34,992 nucleotides of DNA from an uncultured Lachnospiraceae bacterium (GTDB lineage Bacteria > Bacillota > Clostridia > Lachnospirales > Lachnospiraceae), in the NCBI GenBank assembly GCA_946614165.1, contig CAMOGQ010000023.1, positions 1 to 34,992 on the forward strand, in the 5' to 3' direction. The notes below the pieces were generated by a model, which saw only the letters and a list, made by a program, of their open reading frames with translations, did no database searches and was not told the DNA's origin. The position numbers were made by a program, and so were the translations under genes. Shown here one piece after another: positions 16,285-24,744 of the stretch; position 1 is the stretch's first letter; each line of letters starts with the position of its first letter.

Positions 16285-17145
16285 ATGGAGGACCAGGTCT
16301 GCTTCGGCATGGAAAAAAGACTGCGGGAGCTGGATCCGGACCTGCACAGACGGTTCACGGACACGGTCCTTGCAGCCTGGAACATGCTCTTTCGCTACAA
16401 GCGCTATTTTCCCGAATACAACGATCATTCCGGCCTCCACAGCATGGGAGTCATCGAATACTGCAACCTCCTGGCGGGGAAGGACCAGATCCTCTCCCTG
16501 AACGCGGATGAGCTGTATGTGCTCCTTATGGCCTGCTGCCTCCACGACGCCGGCATGGGGATCTCTTCCGAAGAGTTCGACCTCTTTGCCCCCCGCCTTG
16601 ACCTGGAAGCGTATTTCCGGGCGGAAGGGGAGGTGCCCAGGGACAGGATCATCCGGGACTTCCACCAGGAGTTCAGCGCCCTTCTCATCGACCGATACGC
16701 GCCCTTTCTGGACCTGCCGTCCCCTTACCACCTCTTTGCGGTAAAGCAGGTGGTAAGGGGACACAGGAAAGCGGACCTGTTCGATGCCCGGGAGTTTCCT
16801 TCGGATTTCCGGGTCCCCGGGGGCAGCAGGATCTGCCTGCCCTATCTTGCGGACGAGATCGACGTGACATCCCTTCGAAGCTCGGACCTGCTCTTTGACG
16901 TGGAAAGCTTTGAGAGCCCGGACCAGATCTTTTACTATAAAAGGACCAGGGCCTGCAGAAAAGTGGAAGTGACGGGGGATGCCGTCATCCTTCATGTCAG
17001 GACAGAGGATCCTCTGGTGGCGGAGGGGCTGGAAGCCATGCGGCTTAAGATTCAGGAGACCCTGGACCTCTGCAGAGAGGCGGTGGAAAAGAGGACGCCC
17101 TTCCGGGTGACCCAGAGCCGGGCGGAGCTGAGGGAGATCCTATAA
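16285..17145 (+). CDS. HD-domain protein, probable phosphohydrolase
   Basis: A 286-residue cytoplasmic protein of the HD superfamily. Metal-binding motifs: D-H-S-G-L-H-S near 45, C-L-H-D-A-G-M-G near 85, and R-G-H near 155 within a helix rich in charged residues. The last 80 residues contain E-V-T-G-D-A-V-I-L-H-V, an alpha/beta add-on seen in larger HD proteins of unknown substrate. I chose ATG at 16285, which has AAAGGAG 6 bp upstream; an in-frame TTG at 16264 would overlap the preceding gene. It is the last gene of the run, followed by a very strong hairpin at 17231. Confidence 0.82.
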   Translation: MEDQVCFGMEKRLRELDPDLHRRFTDTVLAAWNMLFRYKRYFPEYNDHSGLHSMGVIEYCNLLAGKDQILSLNADELYVLLMACCLHDAGMGISSEEFDLFAPRLDLEAYFRAEGEVPRDRIIRDFHQEFSALLIDRYAPFLDLPSPYHLFAVKQVVRGHRKADLFDAREFPSDFRVPGGSRICLPYLADEIDVTSLRSSDLLFDVESFESPDQIFYYKRTRACRKVEVTGDAVILHVRTEDPLVAEGLEAMRLKIQETLDLCREAVEKRTPFRVTQSRAELREIL

Positions 17146-17223
17146 AGGCTGCCGTCACGGAGACAGGACAATCAGAAGTCAGGAAGATAAGAAAAATATG
17201 AAAACAGGAAAATAATGAAACAG

Positions 17224-17278
17224 AAAAAAAACAGGGCCCTCTGCAAAAGCGAACTTTTGCAGAGGGCCCTGTCATTTT
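17224..17278. terminator. Bidirectional terminator with a perfect 19-bp stem
   Basis: The arms at 17231-17249 and 17254-17272 are exactly complementary over 19 bp, with a CGAA tetraloop. Eight A lie to the left, giving a strong U tract for the minus-strand gene; on the plus strand the tail is CATTTT. It separates the six-gene run from the convergent ECF S-component gene. Confidence 0.9.
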
Positions 17279-17314
17279 CAGAGGTCCGGTCTATGTGCCC
17301 TGCGGCCTCCGGCA

Positions 17315-17935
17315 TTAAAAGGTAAAGAAAAGACCTGCCTTCTTCAGAGGGATCCGCATGGACATGTAGAGGATCACGGCCACGAAGGTGGAGACCACGG
17401 AATTGATCAGGGTCACGCCGAAGTTGATGGCGAAGCTGACCTCCGCGGCGGGCTTTCCCAGGACCAGGATCTTGTAGAAGTAGCGGACGGTGGGATCCAC
17501 CAGGGCGTTGAAGATCATGCCGGCCATAACGGCGGCGGTGACCCACTTAAGGATCCTTGCATGATCGCGCTCTGTGGTGATATGGCCCATACGGTGGGCG
17601 ATAAAGCCTACCAGGGCGCCCATGGCCAGCTTGATGAAGAAGGTGACGGGAGCCTGGACCAGGTATACGGGATCCAGGAGATCGGCGATGGTCAGGCCGA
17701 CGGCGCCGCCGATTCCGCCGTAGAAGGAGCCGATCAGAAGGGCTCCCAGGGCGGCGAAGGCGTTGCCCAGATGGACCGTGACCTTGCTTCCCCCGATGGT
17801 GGGGATGGGAATGGAAAGGAAGGTAAAGACAACATAGGTAAGGGCTGCGAAGACCCCGGCAAAGACCAGCTTTCTTGTGGCCTCGGAACTGGCTTCAAGG
17901 CCGCTCCTTGCGGCTGCGGAAGGAATGTGATTCAT
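17315..17935 (-). CDS. ECF transporter S component
   Basis: A 206-residue membrane protein with about six helices, predicted to be the substrate-binding subunit of an energy-coupling-factor vitamin importer. After a short polar head come A-G-V-F-A-A-L-T-Y-V, the I-P-T-I-G-G-S-K-V-T-V-H-L-G-N loop and the G-G-I-G-G-A-V-G-L-T-I-A-D motif, typical of the S-component group once called DUF1393 (HmpT-like). It probably imports a vitamin or precursor. The shared ECF ATPases and T subunit are not in this window, as expected for group II systems. AAAGGAGCG precedes the ATG. I looked for TPP, FMN and other known riboswitches in the 320 bp upstream and recognised none. Confidence 0.87.
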   Translation of the reverse strand: MNHIPSAAARSGLEASSEATRKLVFAGVFAALTYVVFTFLSIPIPTIGGSKVTVHLGNAFAALGALLIGSFYGGIGGAVGLTIADLLDPVYLVQAPVTFFIKLAMGALVGFIAHRMGHITTERDHARILKWVTAAVMAGMIFNALVDPTVRYFYKILVLGKPAAEVSFAINFGVTLINSVVSTFVAVILYMSMRIPLKKAGLFFTF

Positions 17936-18256
17936 AAGGCGCTCCTTTATCTGAAAGGTCCCCCCGGCGCATTAGCAGCTTCCGGGAAGGACAGTGAATG
18001 TGTTTCTTTTTGTTATCAGTGTTATACATGAAAACAGGCCTTGAAAAAAGTGCCAGAACAGTAAAATTTTTTAAGGCCAGACAGGGAAAGAGGCTTTCCC
18101 ATAAGGCCAAAGAGAGGGGCAAAAGGTGGGACAAAGCATGTATAATGGAAGAAGGAGCCGCAAAAAAGGCGGGGCGGATGCAACAAATCCCCGGCGGCTG
18201 CATACTTATTTTACAGAGACTTAAGTTTCGGGAGAGAGTCTCCTTGGAGGAGCGGA
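17936..18256. other. 321-bp intergenic region between divergent genes
   Basis: This region separates the divergent ECF S-component and sigma-factor genes. It contains TTGAAA at 18041, a consensus -10 TATAAT at 18141-18146 (no good -35 at 17 bp), a hairpin GGGAAAG/CTTTCCC (18084-18100), and a 6-bp stem GAGACT/AGTCTC (18216-18221/18237-18242) just before the ribosome site of the sigma gene. No coding sequence is convincing. Confidence 0.55.
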
Positions 18257-18769
18257 TTGAAAACAAGAGAAGATATGTCCCTTCTGGTGGAAAGAGCCAG
18301 AAGCGGAGATCCGGAGGCCTTTGCCTCCCTGTACGAGATGGTCTATAAAGACCTGTACCGGTATGCCCTCTACATGCTGGGACAGAAGGAAGATGCGGAG
18401 GACGTGGTATCGGAGACCGTAATGGCGGCCTATGCCCAGATCGGCCAGCTGAAAAGCGCGGAGGCCTTCCGGGCATGGATCTTCAGGATCCTGTCCAACA
18501 AATGCAGGAACCAGCGGGCGGCCTACCTGAACAGGACCGGGGAGCTGGACGAGCAGATGCCGGATCCGGGAGGAGACTTTACGGAGGAGAGCATGCTCCG
18601 GGAGGCCATGGACCGGCTGACCGGGGAGGAGAGAGAGATCATCTGCCTCCATGTATTCGGCGGCTACAAGAGCCATGAGATCGGCCGGATCCTGAATATG
18701 AACCCGGCAACGGTCCGGTCCAGGGAGCACAGGGCCCTGGAACGGCTGCGAAAGAGCCAGGGGTCCTGA
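18257..18769 (+). CDS. ECF-type RNA polymerase sigma factor
   Basis: A 170-residue alternative sigma factor of the extracytoplasmic-function group. Region 2 (about 10-78) contains D-P-E-A-F-A-S-L-Y and the D-A-E-D-V-V-S-E-T core-binding helix, with F-R-A-W-I-F-R-I-L-S-N-K at its end. Region 4 (about 112-165) has L-T-G-E-E-R-E-I-I-C-L and the helix-turn-helix Y-K-S-H-E-I-G-R-I-L-N-M-N-P-A-T-V-R-S-R for -35 recognition. The start is TTG at 18257; GGAGG lies 6 bp upstream. A membrane-anchored beta-propeller protein gene follows 31 bp later, the usual place of an anti-sigma factor. The target promoters are unknown. Confidence 0.92.
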   Translation: MKTREDMSLLVERARSGDPEAFASLYEMVYKDLYRYALYMLGQKEDAEDVVSETVMAAYAQIGQLKSAEAFRAWIFRILSNKCRNQRAAYLNRTGELDEQMPDPGGDFTEESMLREAMDRLTGEEREIICLHVFGGYKSHEIGRILNMNPATVRSREHRALERLRKSQGS

Positions 18770-18800
18770 AAAGCTGCCTGACAGGGAAAGGAAACATACG

Positions 18801-20909
18801 ATGAAAAGCGACGATATGATCAGAAAAATAAAAGAAGAGAGCGCATCCGCGGGGGTGCCCGAATCCCTGAGCCCGGAAGCGGTCCGGCAGATGCTGGAAG
18901 CAAATGGGAGCCGGATCCGGGAAGCCTATAAGGACGATCCGGACGTGCCCCTCATGGAGGAGATCCTTCCGGAAGAGGAAAAGGTCGCGGATATGGAAGA
19001 GATCCGATTAAGGAGCACGGAAAAAGGCCGGAAAAGGGCCCTGATCAGCGCCCTCTCCCTTCTGGCGGCGGGGATCCTGCTCTTTACGGGAGTCCGTTTC
19101 TGGAGAGGGATGCGTATGGGAAGCTCCCAGGCCGGAGGGGCCATGGCGGAAGAGGCGGCGGAGGTCTTTGAAAGCCCTGCCGAGGCAGAAACGGAAGCGA
19201 AGGAGCAGGCAAAGGAGGCGCCTGCAAAGGCGGATTATCTGACTCCTGCCGGGGACTATGAGGAGATCTATAAAGCCTTAAGGACAGGCCGGGAAGCCCT
19301 TCTGGTCACCAACGGGGTGACGGACGCTTCAGCGGTCCCCAAAGAGGAGGCAGCGGCAGAGTCTTCGGAGGCGGCCGCCGGCGGAGGCTTTTCCGAAACC
19401 AACGTCCGGGAGGAGGGGGTCGGCGAGAGCGACGTGGCCCTGACCGACGGATCCTATATCTATACCCTGAGCGACGACGAGACCGGGATCCTGATCACCT
19501 CTGCCAGCGGAGGGGAACTGGAAAGGGTCTCCCAGATCCGGCCGGATCTGGGGAGCGGCAGCATCCGGGAGTTCTACCTGCAGGGAGATCAGCTGATCCT
19601 TATGGCTTCCTACTACAAGACCTCCATGTCCCAGGCGGACCAGGCGGATACCTTCCGCCTGGAGAGCGTGGATGAGACCCATGTGATCAGCTATGACCTT
19701 TCCGACAGGGAAAATCCCGTGGAAAAGGGAAGACTGAAGCTGGACGGCTACTACAGGACAGCCCGTTTCAATGACGGCTTTGCCTATATCCTGACCACCA
19801 CCGACAGGCCCTTTTTCACGGCTCTGGAGGAGCGGTACGAGGAAGAGACCTTCGCGGACCGGGTCATTCCCAAGGTGAACGGGATCCCGGTCCCCGCAGG
19901 GTCCATCTACTGCCCGCCGGCCGCCAACTGCATGCAGGCCCTTACGGTGACCGGCATGGACCTGAAGGCCCCCGAAGAAGCGGTGGACGCCAAGGTCTTC
20001 ATGGGCTGGACATCGGACTACTACGTTTCGGAAAACGCCCTCTACCTGGAGATCCCCTCCTGGACGGGCGGAAGGACCGTCACGGACCTTGTGAAGGTAT
20101 CCTATGACAGGGGCAGGATCACCCCCTCTGCCGCGGCCACCGTGCCCGGCACCCTGGAGTCCTCCTTCTCCATCGACCAGTCTTCGGACGGCTTCCTCAG
20201 GGCCGCCGTGACCGGAAGGACAGAGACAAATGTCTCCAGCGGGGTCTACATCTTTGATGAGGACATGGTCCTCATCGGGAGCCTGACGGGCCTGGCCCCG
20301 GGAGAGGAAATACAGAGCGCCAGGTTCCTGGACGACATCCTCTACCTGGTCACCTTCCGCAATACGGACCCCCTCTTTTCCGTGGACCTGTCGGATCCGG
20401 AAGATCCCAGGCTTCTGGGAGAGCTGAAGATCCCCGGCTTTTCCGACTATCTCCATTTCTGGGGGGAGGACACCCTTCTGGGCATAGGCTGGGACGCGGA
20501 CGAAAAGGACGGCGAGATCCTGGGCCTTAAGCTTTCCATGTTTGATATTTCGGACCCTGCGGACGTGAGCGAACTCTCCACCCTTCCCATGAAGAACTAC
20601 TGGCAGTGCGACGGCCTCTATGACTACCGCATGCTGCTGGTGGATCCCTCCAGGAACCTGATCGGCTTTGAAGCCGGCCGGGAGACGGAAGAAGAGGAGG
20701 ATGCATGGCACTGGAAGAACGAGTACCATGTCTTTGCCTTTGAAGACGGGAAGTTTGAAAAGCTGGCTTCCCTGGATCTGGAGGAGTGCGGCATTCCCTA
20801 CGGAGCAAGAGGCCTCTATATAGGGGATACCTTCTACCTGGCAGGGGGAAGCAGGATCCTTGCCTTTGATATGAAAAACGGCTTTGAGAAGACAGGAGAG
20901 ATCCGCTAG
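18801..20909 (+). CDS. Membrane-anchored beta-propeller domain protein, candidate anti-sigma/sensor
   Basis: A 702-residue protein: a cytoplasmic acidic/helical region (1-75), one membrane helix (about 79-97), an Ala/Glu-rich stalk (about 105-200), then an extracellular domain of about 500 residues resembling the Beta_propel family (COG4880-like), with repeated D-L-S-D-P-E-D-P-R-type blade motifs. Its position directly after an ECF sigma gene suggests that the short cytoplasmic part holds the sigma factor. That part lacks the H-x3-C-x2-C motif of zinc anti-sigma factors, so this is inference. The external propeller would be the sensor. GGAAAGGAAA precedes the ATG. Confidence 0.82.
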   Translation: MKSDDMIRKIKEESASAGVPESLSPEAVRQMLEANGSRIREAYKDDPDVPLMEEILPEEEKVADMEEIRLRSTEKGRKRALISALSLLAAGILLFTGVRFWRGMRMGSSQAGGAMAEEAAEVFESPAEAETEAKEQAKEAPAKADYLTPAGDYEEIYKALRTGREALLVTNGVTDASAVPKEEAAAESSEAAAGGGFSETNVREEGVGESDVALTDGSYIYTLSDDETGILITSASGGELERVSQIRPDLGSGSIREFYLQGDQLILMASYYKTSMSQADQADTFRLESVDETHVISYDLSDRENPVEKGRLKLDGYYRTARFNDGFAYILTTTDRPFFTALEERYEEETFADRVIPKVNGIPVPAGSIYCPPAANCMQALTVTGMDLKAPEEAVDAKVFMGWTSDYYVSENALYLEIPSWTGGRTVTDLVKVSYDRGRITPSAAATVPGTLESSFSIDQSSDGFLRAAVTGRTETNVSSGVYIFDEDMVLIGSLTGLAPGEEIQSARFLDDILYLVTFRNTDPLFSVDLSDPEDPRLLGELKIPGFSDYLHFWGEDTLLGIGWDADEKDGEILGLKLSMFDISDPADVSELSTLPMKNYWQCDGLYDYRMLLVDPSRNLIGFEAGRETEEEEDAWHWKNEYHVFAFEDGKFEKLASLDLEECGIPYGARGLYIGDTFYLAGGSRILAFDMKNGFEKTGEIR

Positions 20910-20936
20910 GAGATATGCGGACCGCAAAAACAGAAC

Positions 20937-20982
20937 AAAAAAGGCAGGGCCGGATTACCGTGATCCGGGCTCTGCCTTTTTT
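20937..20982. terminator. Bidirectional terminator between beta-propeller and sortase genes
   Basis: AAAAAAGGCAG... (from 20937) pairs with ...CTGCCTTTTTT (to 20982), with an inner GGCC/GGCC-type extension carrying one mismatch and one bulge. A runs on the left and T runs on the right serve both strands; the minus-strand sortase stop codon abuts it. Confidence 0.82.
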
Positions 20983-21639
20983 CTACTCGCTGTCGCTCTT
21001 TACCCTGGCGCAGCGGACCGCGCATCTTGTGGCGCCGCCGGGGAAGCAGGTAAAGAGGGTGAGATCCCAGTCCCGGACCTCCTGCCCGTCGGGTGCCTGG
21101 ACGGTGTTGGTGACCATCTGCTCCACGGCGGTGGGGCGGAGGGTCTCCCGGTTGGTGACCTTATAGTGGTAGGCCACGCCGTCCGCGCTGATGAAATATA
21201 CGTCCGCACCCATGTCGATGCCGCGGATGGGGGCAAAGAACTGGATATAGTTGTGGGCGCAGATGACCATGTCGTCGGTCTTGTAGTTGCCCCAGTAGAG
21301 ACAGGCCGCGATCCGCAGCCGGTTCTCGTCCCAGCTGTCCATGACGGGCAGGGAGATCTTCAGGGAGGGGATCTCGATCACCCCCACGTATTTGTAGCCG
21401 TCGATCTCGAAGACCGGCATGGTCAGGTCCACTTCCTCCATGGCCTGGGGCTCGTGGGCCTCCACGATGGTCTCCGGCATCTGGGCCGCGATCTTCCTCT
21501 CGATGGCCATGCTCTCCTGGCCCGCCCGCAGGCCGTCCCAGAGGTTGTAGGCCGTCAGGCCCAGGGCCGCCAGGATCAGAAGGATGCCGACGGCCGACAG
21601 GAGGCCGCCTTTTTTCTTTTTCTTCTTTTTAGCTGTCAT
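20983..21639 (-). CDS. Sortase (class D-like)
   Basis: A 218-residue membrane-bound cysteine transpeptidase that joins sorting-signal proteins to the wall or to each other. A Lys-run head (4-10) and a membrane helix (about 12-31) precede a stalk and the sortase barrel (about 83-215). The active site is complete: His129 (C-A-H-N), Cys198 in L-F-T-C and Arg205. The barrel opening V-G-V-I-E-I-P-S-L-K-I-S-L-P-V resembles class D. No LPxTG-type substrate gene is present in the window, so the substrates must be elsewhere. It is 19 bp downstream of the cation transporter gene and probably co-transcribed with it. Confidence 0.88.
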   Translation of the reverse strand: MTAKKKKKKKGGLLSAVGILLILAALGLTAYNLWDGLRAGQESMAIERKIAAQMPETIVEAHEPQAMEEVDLTMPVFEIDGYKYVGVIEIPSLKISLPVMDSWDENRLRIAACLYWGNYKTDDMVICAHNYIQFFAPIRGIDMGADVYFISADGVAYHYKVTNRETLRPTAVEQMVTNTVQAPDGQEVRDWDLTLFTCFPGGATRCAVRCARVKSDSE

Positions 21640-21658
21640 GTCTTTGTCCTTTTCCTTT

Positions 21659-22783
21659 TCAGTCGCTGAAATCCGTATCCATGATGATCTGGAAGGTGTA
21701 GTCGGGATACTTTTCCCGGATCTCGCTGGCTATGTGGTCATATACGGCGGACCGTTCCCTGGCGAAATCCAGAACGATATCGAACCGGATGGCCTTTTTC
21801 TCTGTGTCCACGTAAAAGCCGTGCATCTGCAGCACATGCTCGTGCTCCATGACCAGTTCCGTGATCTCCCTGCGGATGTCCGCGGCAGAGTCGTCGAGGT
21901 TGTAGGAATAGATGCCCACGGCCTCGATCAGGACGCCGTGGCCTTCATAGACGGCCCGCTGGATCTGTCTGGTCAGTTCGTCGATCTCGCTGGCCTTCAT
22001 GTTTTCGGGGACCTCCACGTGCAGGGACCCCATCAGACGGTCCGGGCCGTAGTTGTGGAGGGTCAGGTCATAGGTGCCCATGACCTGGGGGAAGCGGTTG
22101 ACCGTCTCCCGTATGTCCCGGGTGATCTGCGCGTCCACCCGCCGGCCCAGGATATCGCTCAGGGTCTCCTGCAGCATGCCCCAGCCGGACCGGATGATGA
22201 CCAGGCTGATCACGGCCCCCAGCCAGGCTTCCAGGGAAATGCGGAAGATGAGAAAGAGCAGGGCGGCCGCCAGGGTGGAGGCGGATATGACGGCGTCGTT
22301 TCTGGCGTCCAGGCCCGAGGCCACCAGGGAGTCGGACCGGACCTGCATGCCCACCTTCTTTACGTAGGAGCCCAGGACCAGCTTGACCGCCACCGCCGCT
22401 CCTATGATCACAAGGGAGGGGAGGGTATAGGCGGGCTCCTGGGGCGAGAGGATCTTCCTGATGGATTCCACCAGGCTGGCGATGCCGGCGTAGAGAACGA
22501 TGGCGGATATGATGGTGGCCGTCAGGTATTCGGTCCTTCCGTGGCCCATGGGATGCTTTCTGTCGGCAGGCTTTCCGGCCAGCCGGGTCCCGGCAATGGT
22601 AATGATGGAGGAAAGGGCGTCGGAGAGATTGTTGACGGCATCCAGGGTAATGGCAATGGAGTGGGTCATGAGACCTATGACCGCCTTGAAGGCGGCCAGG
22701 GCCGCGTTGGCCCCAATGCCTATGAGGGATGTTCTTATAATGACGGCTGTCCGTTTGTCAGAAGGAGAAGCGTTTTTCGCCAT
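21659..22783 (-). CDS. Cation diffusion facilitator family transporter
   Basis: A 374-residue metal exporter (zinc, manganese, iron or similar) working by proton exchange. Six helices are followed by a cytoplasmic domain (about 210-300) and a second C-terminal stretch with H-E-H-V-L-Q-M-H-G-F. The A-site pattern H-S-I-A-I-T-L-D-A-V-N-N-L-S-D-A (41-56) and H-P-M-G-H-G-R-T-E-Y near 78 are diagnostic. I start it at ATG 22783, with AAAGGAG 6 bp upstream; the frame stays open to 22897, but that extension has no ribosome site and covers the promoter. The metal cannot be named from sequence. Confidence 0.9.
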   Translation of the reverse strand: MAKNASPSDKRTAVIIRTSLIGIGANAALAAFKAVIGLMTHSIAITLDAVNNLSDALSSIITIAGTRLAGKPADRKHPMGHGRTEYLTATIISAIVLYAGIASLVESIRKILSPQEPAYTLPSLVIIGAAVAVKLVLGSYVKKVGMQVRSDSLVASGLDARNDAVISASTLAAALLFLIFRISLEAWLGAVISLVIIRSGWGMLQETLSDILGRRVDAQITRDIRETVNRFPQVMGTYDLTLHNYGPDRLMGSLHVEVPENMKASEIDELTRQIQRAVYEGHGVLIEAVGIYSYNLDDSAADIRREITELVMEHEHVLQMHGFYVDTEKKAIRFDIVLDFARERSAVYDHIASEIREKYPDYTFQIIMDTDFSD

Positions 22784-22857
22784 ACAGGCTCCTTTCTTTT
22801 TTGTATACGATCCAGTGCAGGACACAGACAGGCACATTTGTTGATTTTTTCTCCTAA

Positions 22858-22886
22858 GTATAATACATTTTTTTATACAGATACAA
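22858..22886 (-). promoter_or_regulatory. Promoter of the cation transporter-sortase operon
   Basis: On the minus strand TTGTAT (22886-22881), 17 bp and TTATAC (22863-22858) fit a housekeeping promoter, within the AT-rich gap between divergent genes. Confidence 0.55.
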
Positions 22887-22974
22887 CTCCGCAGCAAAAA
22901 AGAGGCTGCGGCAGAGGGAAAAAGGCGGGGAAGGCCCCGGGTGCTCCTGAAGATGAGGCAGAAGGAGAGATGCT

Positions 22975-24615
22975 ATGAACGATCAGACGATATATGTGGT
23001 AGGGCACAGGCAGCCGGATACGGACTGCGTAGCTTCCGCCATCGCCTATGCGGCCTACAAGAAGGCCCTGGGCTTTGATGCCGTGCCTGCCGTCCAGGGC
23101 CAGCTCAATCCCGAGACCAGGTTCCTCTTAAAAAAGTTCGGCTTCGAGGAGCCGGAGCTTTTGGACGATGCCAGGGTCCGCCTGGACCAGATGGAGCTGG
23201 ATTCCCCTATCTCCATTTCCGAAGACACCTCTCTTCTGGAGGCGGTCCGGACCATGGACGAGAACGGGCGGGAAGCCCTGGCCGTTACGGACGGGGAATG
23301 GAGGATCCGGGGCTGGGTCTCCCGGTCGGATATATCCAGACTGTCCCTGACGGATACCCTGACCAGCGCCTCCCTTCTGAAGGATACGCCCGCATCCTTT
23401 TTTGCCAGGGCCGTGAACGGGGTGATCGTCTATGACGACTCTCTGATGGAGCTCAACGGCAAGGTGTCCATCGTGACGGCCGCCACCAAAAAGAGCCTTC
23501 GCAGCTACGAAGTGAAGAACCGGATCGTCATCGTGGGAAACGAGGAAAAGGTCCAGGAACAGCTGATCGAGAAGGGAGCGGGCCTTCTGATCGTGGTCTG
23601 GGCCAAAAAGATCGATTCCGATGTGCTGGAAGCGGCCAGGGCCTGTCACTGCCCGGTGATCATCTCCGGCTGCGGCGCCACCAATACCTCCCGCTATATT
23701 TTCCTGGCCCCGCCCGTTTCCATGATCATGCAGACCACCGTCACCAGCTTTTACGGCCGCGAATTTGCCGATGATGCCCTGAAAAAGAGCTCCAGGACCA
23801 GGTTCCGGACCTTCCCCGTGGTCAACGCGGACAAACGCCTCACCGGCTATGCCACCCGCTACCATCTGATGAACTACAGGAACCGGCGGCTGATCCTGGT
23901 GGACCACAACGAGTTCTCCCAGTCGGTCCCCAGCGTGGAAAGGGCCGAGATCCTGGAGGTGATCGACCATCACAGGATCCGGGATTTCTCCACCCCCGGC
24001 CCCATCCATCTCAGGAACGAGACCGTGGGGGCCACCACCACCATCATCGCCACCATGTACCGGGAAAACGGCATGACCATCCCTCCGGCCCTGGCTGGCC
24101 TGATGCTGGGAGGGATCCTTTCCTGCACCCTGAACCTGCAGAGCCCCCTGACCACGGAAAGGGACATCCGGACCTGCAACATCCTGGCGGCCCTGGCCGA
24201 CCTGGACCTGGAAGACTTTGCCAGAGAGATGTTCTCCGTCAGCTGGGACCTGGAGGGGAAAACGGCGGAGACCCTTCTGAATCTCTACGCAAGGTACTAT
24301 GACTTCGGCGAGTACAGGGTCCGCCTGGCCAGGGTCCTGATCCCGGACAGGTCCTTTATGACCCAGGACCCCGAAAGGATCCAGGAAGAGCTGGAGGAAT
24401 ATACAAGGGACCACAGGCTGGATTTCTGCGCCCTGGTCTTTGTCAGCATCCTGGACAACGGCTGCATCTACTTCCTGGCCGGCAGCAGGGCCGCCTGGGC
24501 GGCGGAGGTTCTGCCCGTAAAGGACGTGGGCGACCACAGCATGACGGAGGGCGTCGGCGCCTTTTTCATGCAGACGGTCCCCGCTCTCCAGGAGTCCTTT
24601 GTCAGAAACAGCTGA
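22975..24615 (+). CDS. Manganese-dependent inorganic pyrophosphatase with CBS and DRTGG domains
   Basis: A 546-residue cytoplasmic family II pyrophosphatase that hydrolyses pyrophosphate released by biosynthesis. The DHH domain is split by an insert, as in the regulated CBS-PPases. Metal residues His11, Asp15 and Asp17 lie in G-H-R-Q-P-D-T-D, then a CBS pair with a DRTGG-like region between (about 70-300), then V-D-H-N and D-H-H (331-333), and a DHHA2 domain at the C terminus. In studied CBS-PPases, adenine nucleotides bind the CBS domains and tune activity. Length fits that group (about 545). AAGGAGA precedes the ATG. Confidence 0.93.
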   Translation: MNDQTIYVVGHRQPDTDCVASAIAYAAYKKALGFDAVPAVQGQLNPETRFLLKKFGFEEPELLDDARVRLDQMELDSPISISEDTSLLEAVRTMDENGREALAVTDGEWRIRGWVSRSDISRLSLTDTLTSASLLKDTPASFFARAVNGVIVYDDSLMELNGKVSIVTAATKKSLRSYEVKNRIVIVGNEEKVQEQLIEKGAGLLIVVWAKKIDSDVLEAARACHCPVIISGCGATNTSRYIFLAPPVSMIMQTTVTSFYGREFADDALKKSSRTRFRTFPVVNADKRLTGYATRYHLMNYRNRRLILVDHNEFSQSVPSVERAEILEVIDHHRIRDFSTPGPIHLRNETVGATTTIIATMYRENGMTIPPALAGLMLGGILSCTLNLQSPLTTERDIRTCNILAALADLDLEDFAREMFSVSWDLEGKTAETLLNLYARYYDFGEYRVRLARVLIPDRSFMTQDPERIQEELEEYTRDHRLDFCALVFVSILDNGCIYFLAGSRAAWAAEVLPVKDVGDHSMTEGVGAFFMQTVPALQESFVRNS

Positions 24616-24653
24616 TTTCCGCCCTTTTTCCCGCTTTATTTGCTGATTTTTTC

Positions 24654-24682
24654 TTGCATAGCAAAATGACTGCGTATATAAT
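24654..24682 (+). promoter_or_regulatory. Strong promoter of the aminotransferase gene
   Basis: TTGCAT (24654-24659), a 17-bp spacer and a perfect TATAAT (24677-24682) lie 62 bp upstream of the start codon. This is one of the best housekeeping promoter matches in the window. Confidence 0.75.
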
Positions 24683-24744
24683 GCTTTCGTGAAGAAGGAC
24701 GGGGTATTCGTGTATACAAATACAGCAGAAGGGAGAAAGCAGCG

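Noticed and set aside
17936..18010. Vitamin riboswitch before the ECF S-component gene
   Set aside because: I compared the leader with TPP, FMN, preQ1 and THF consensus features as I remember them and found no convincing core. A covariance search would settle it.
22784..22897. Longer start for the cation transporter
   Set aside because: The extension covers the promoter and is Cys/Lys rich without ribosome site, whereas ATG at 22783 has AAAGGAG at the right distance.
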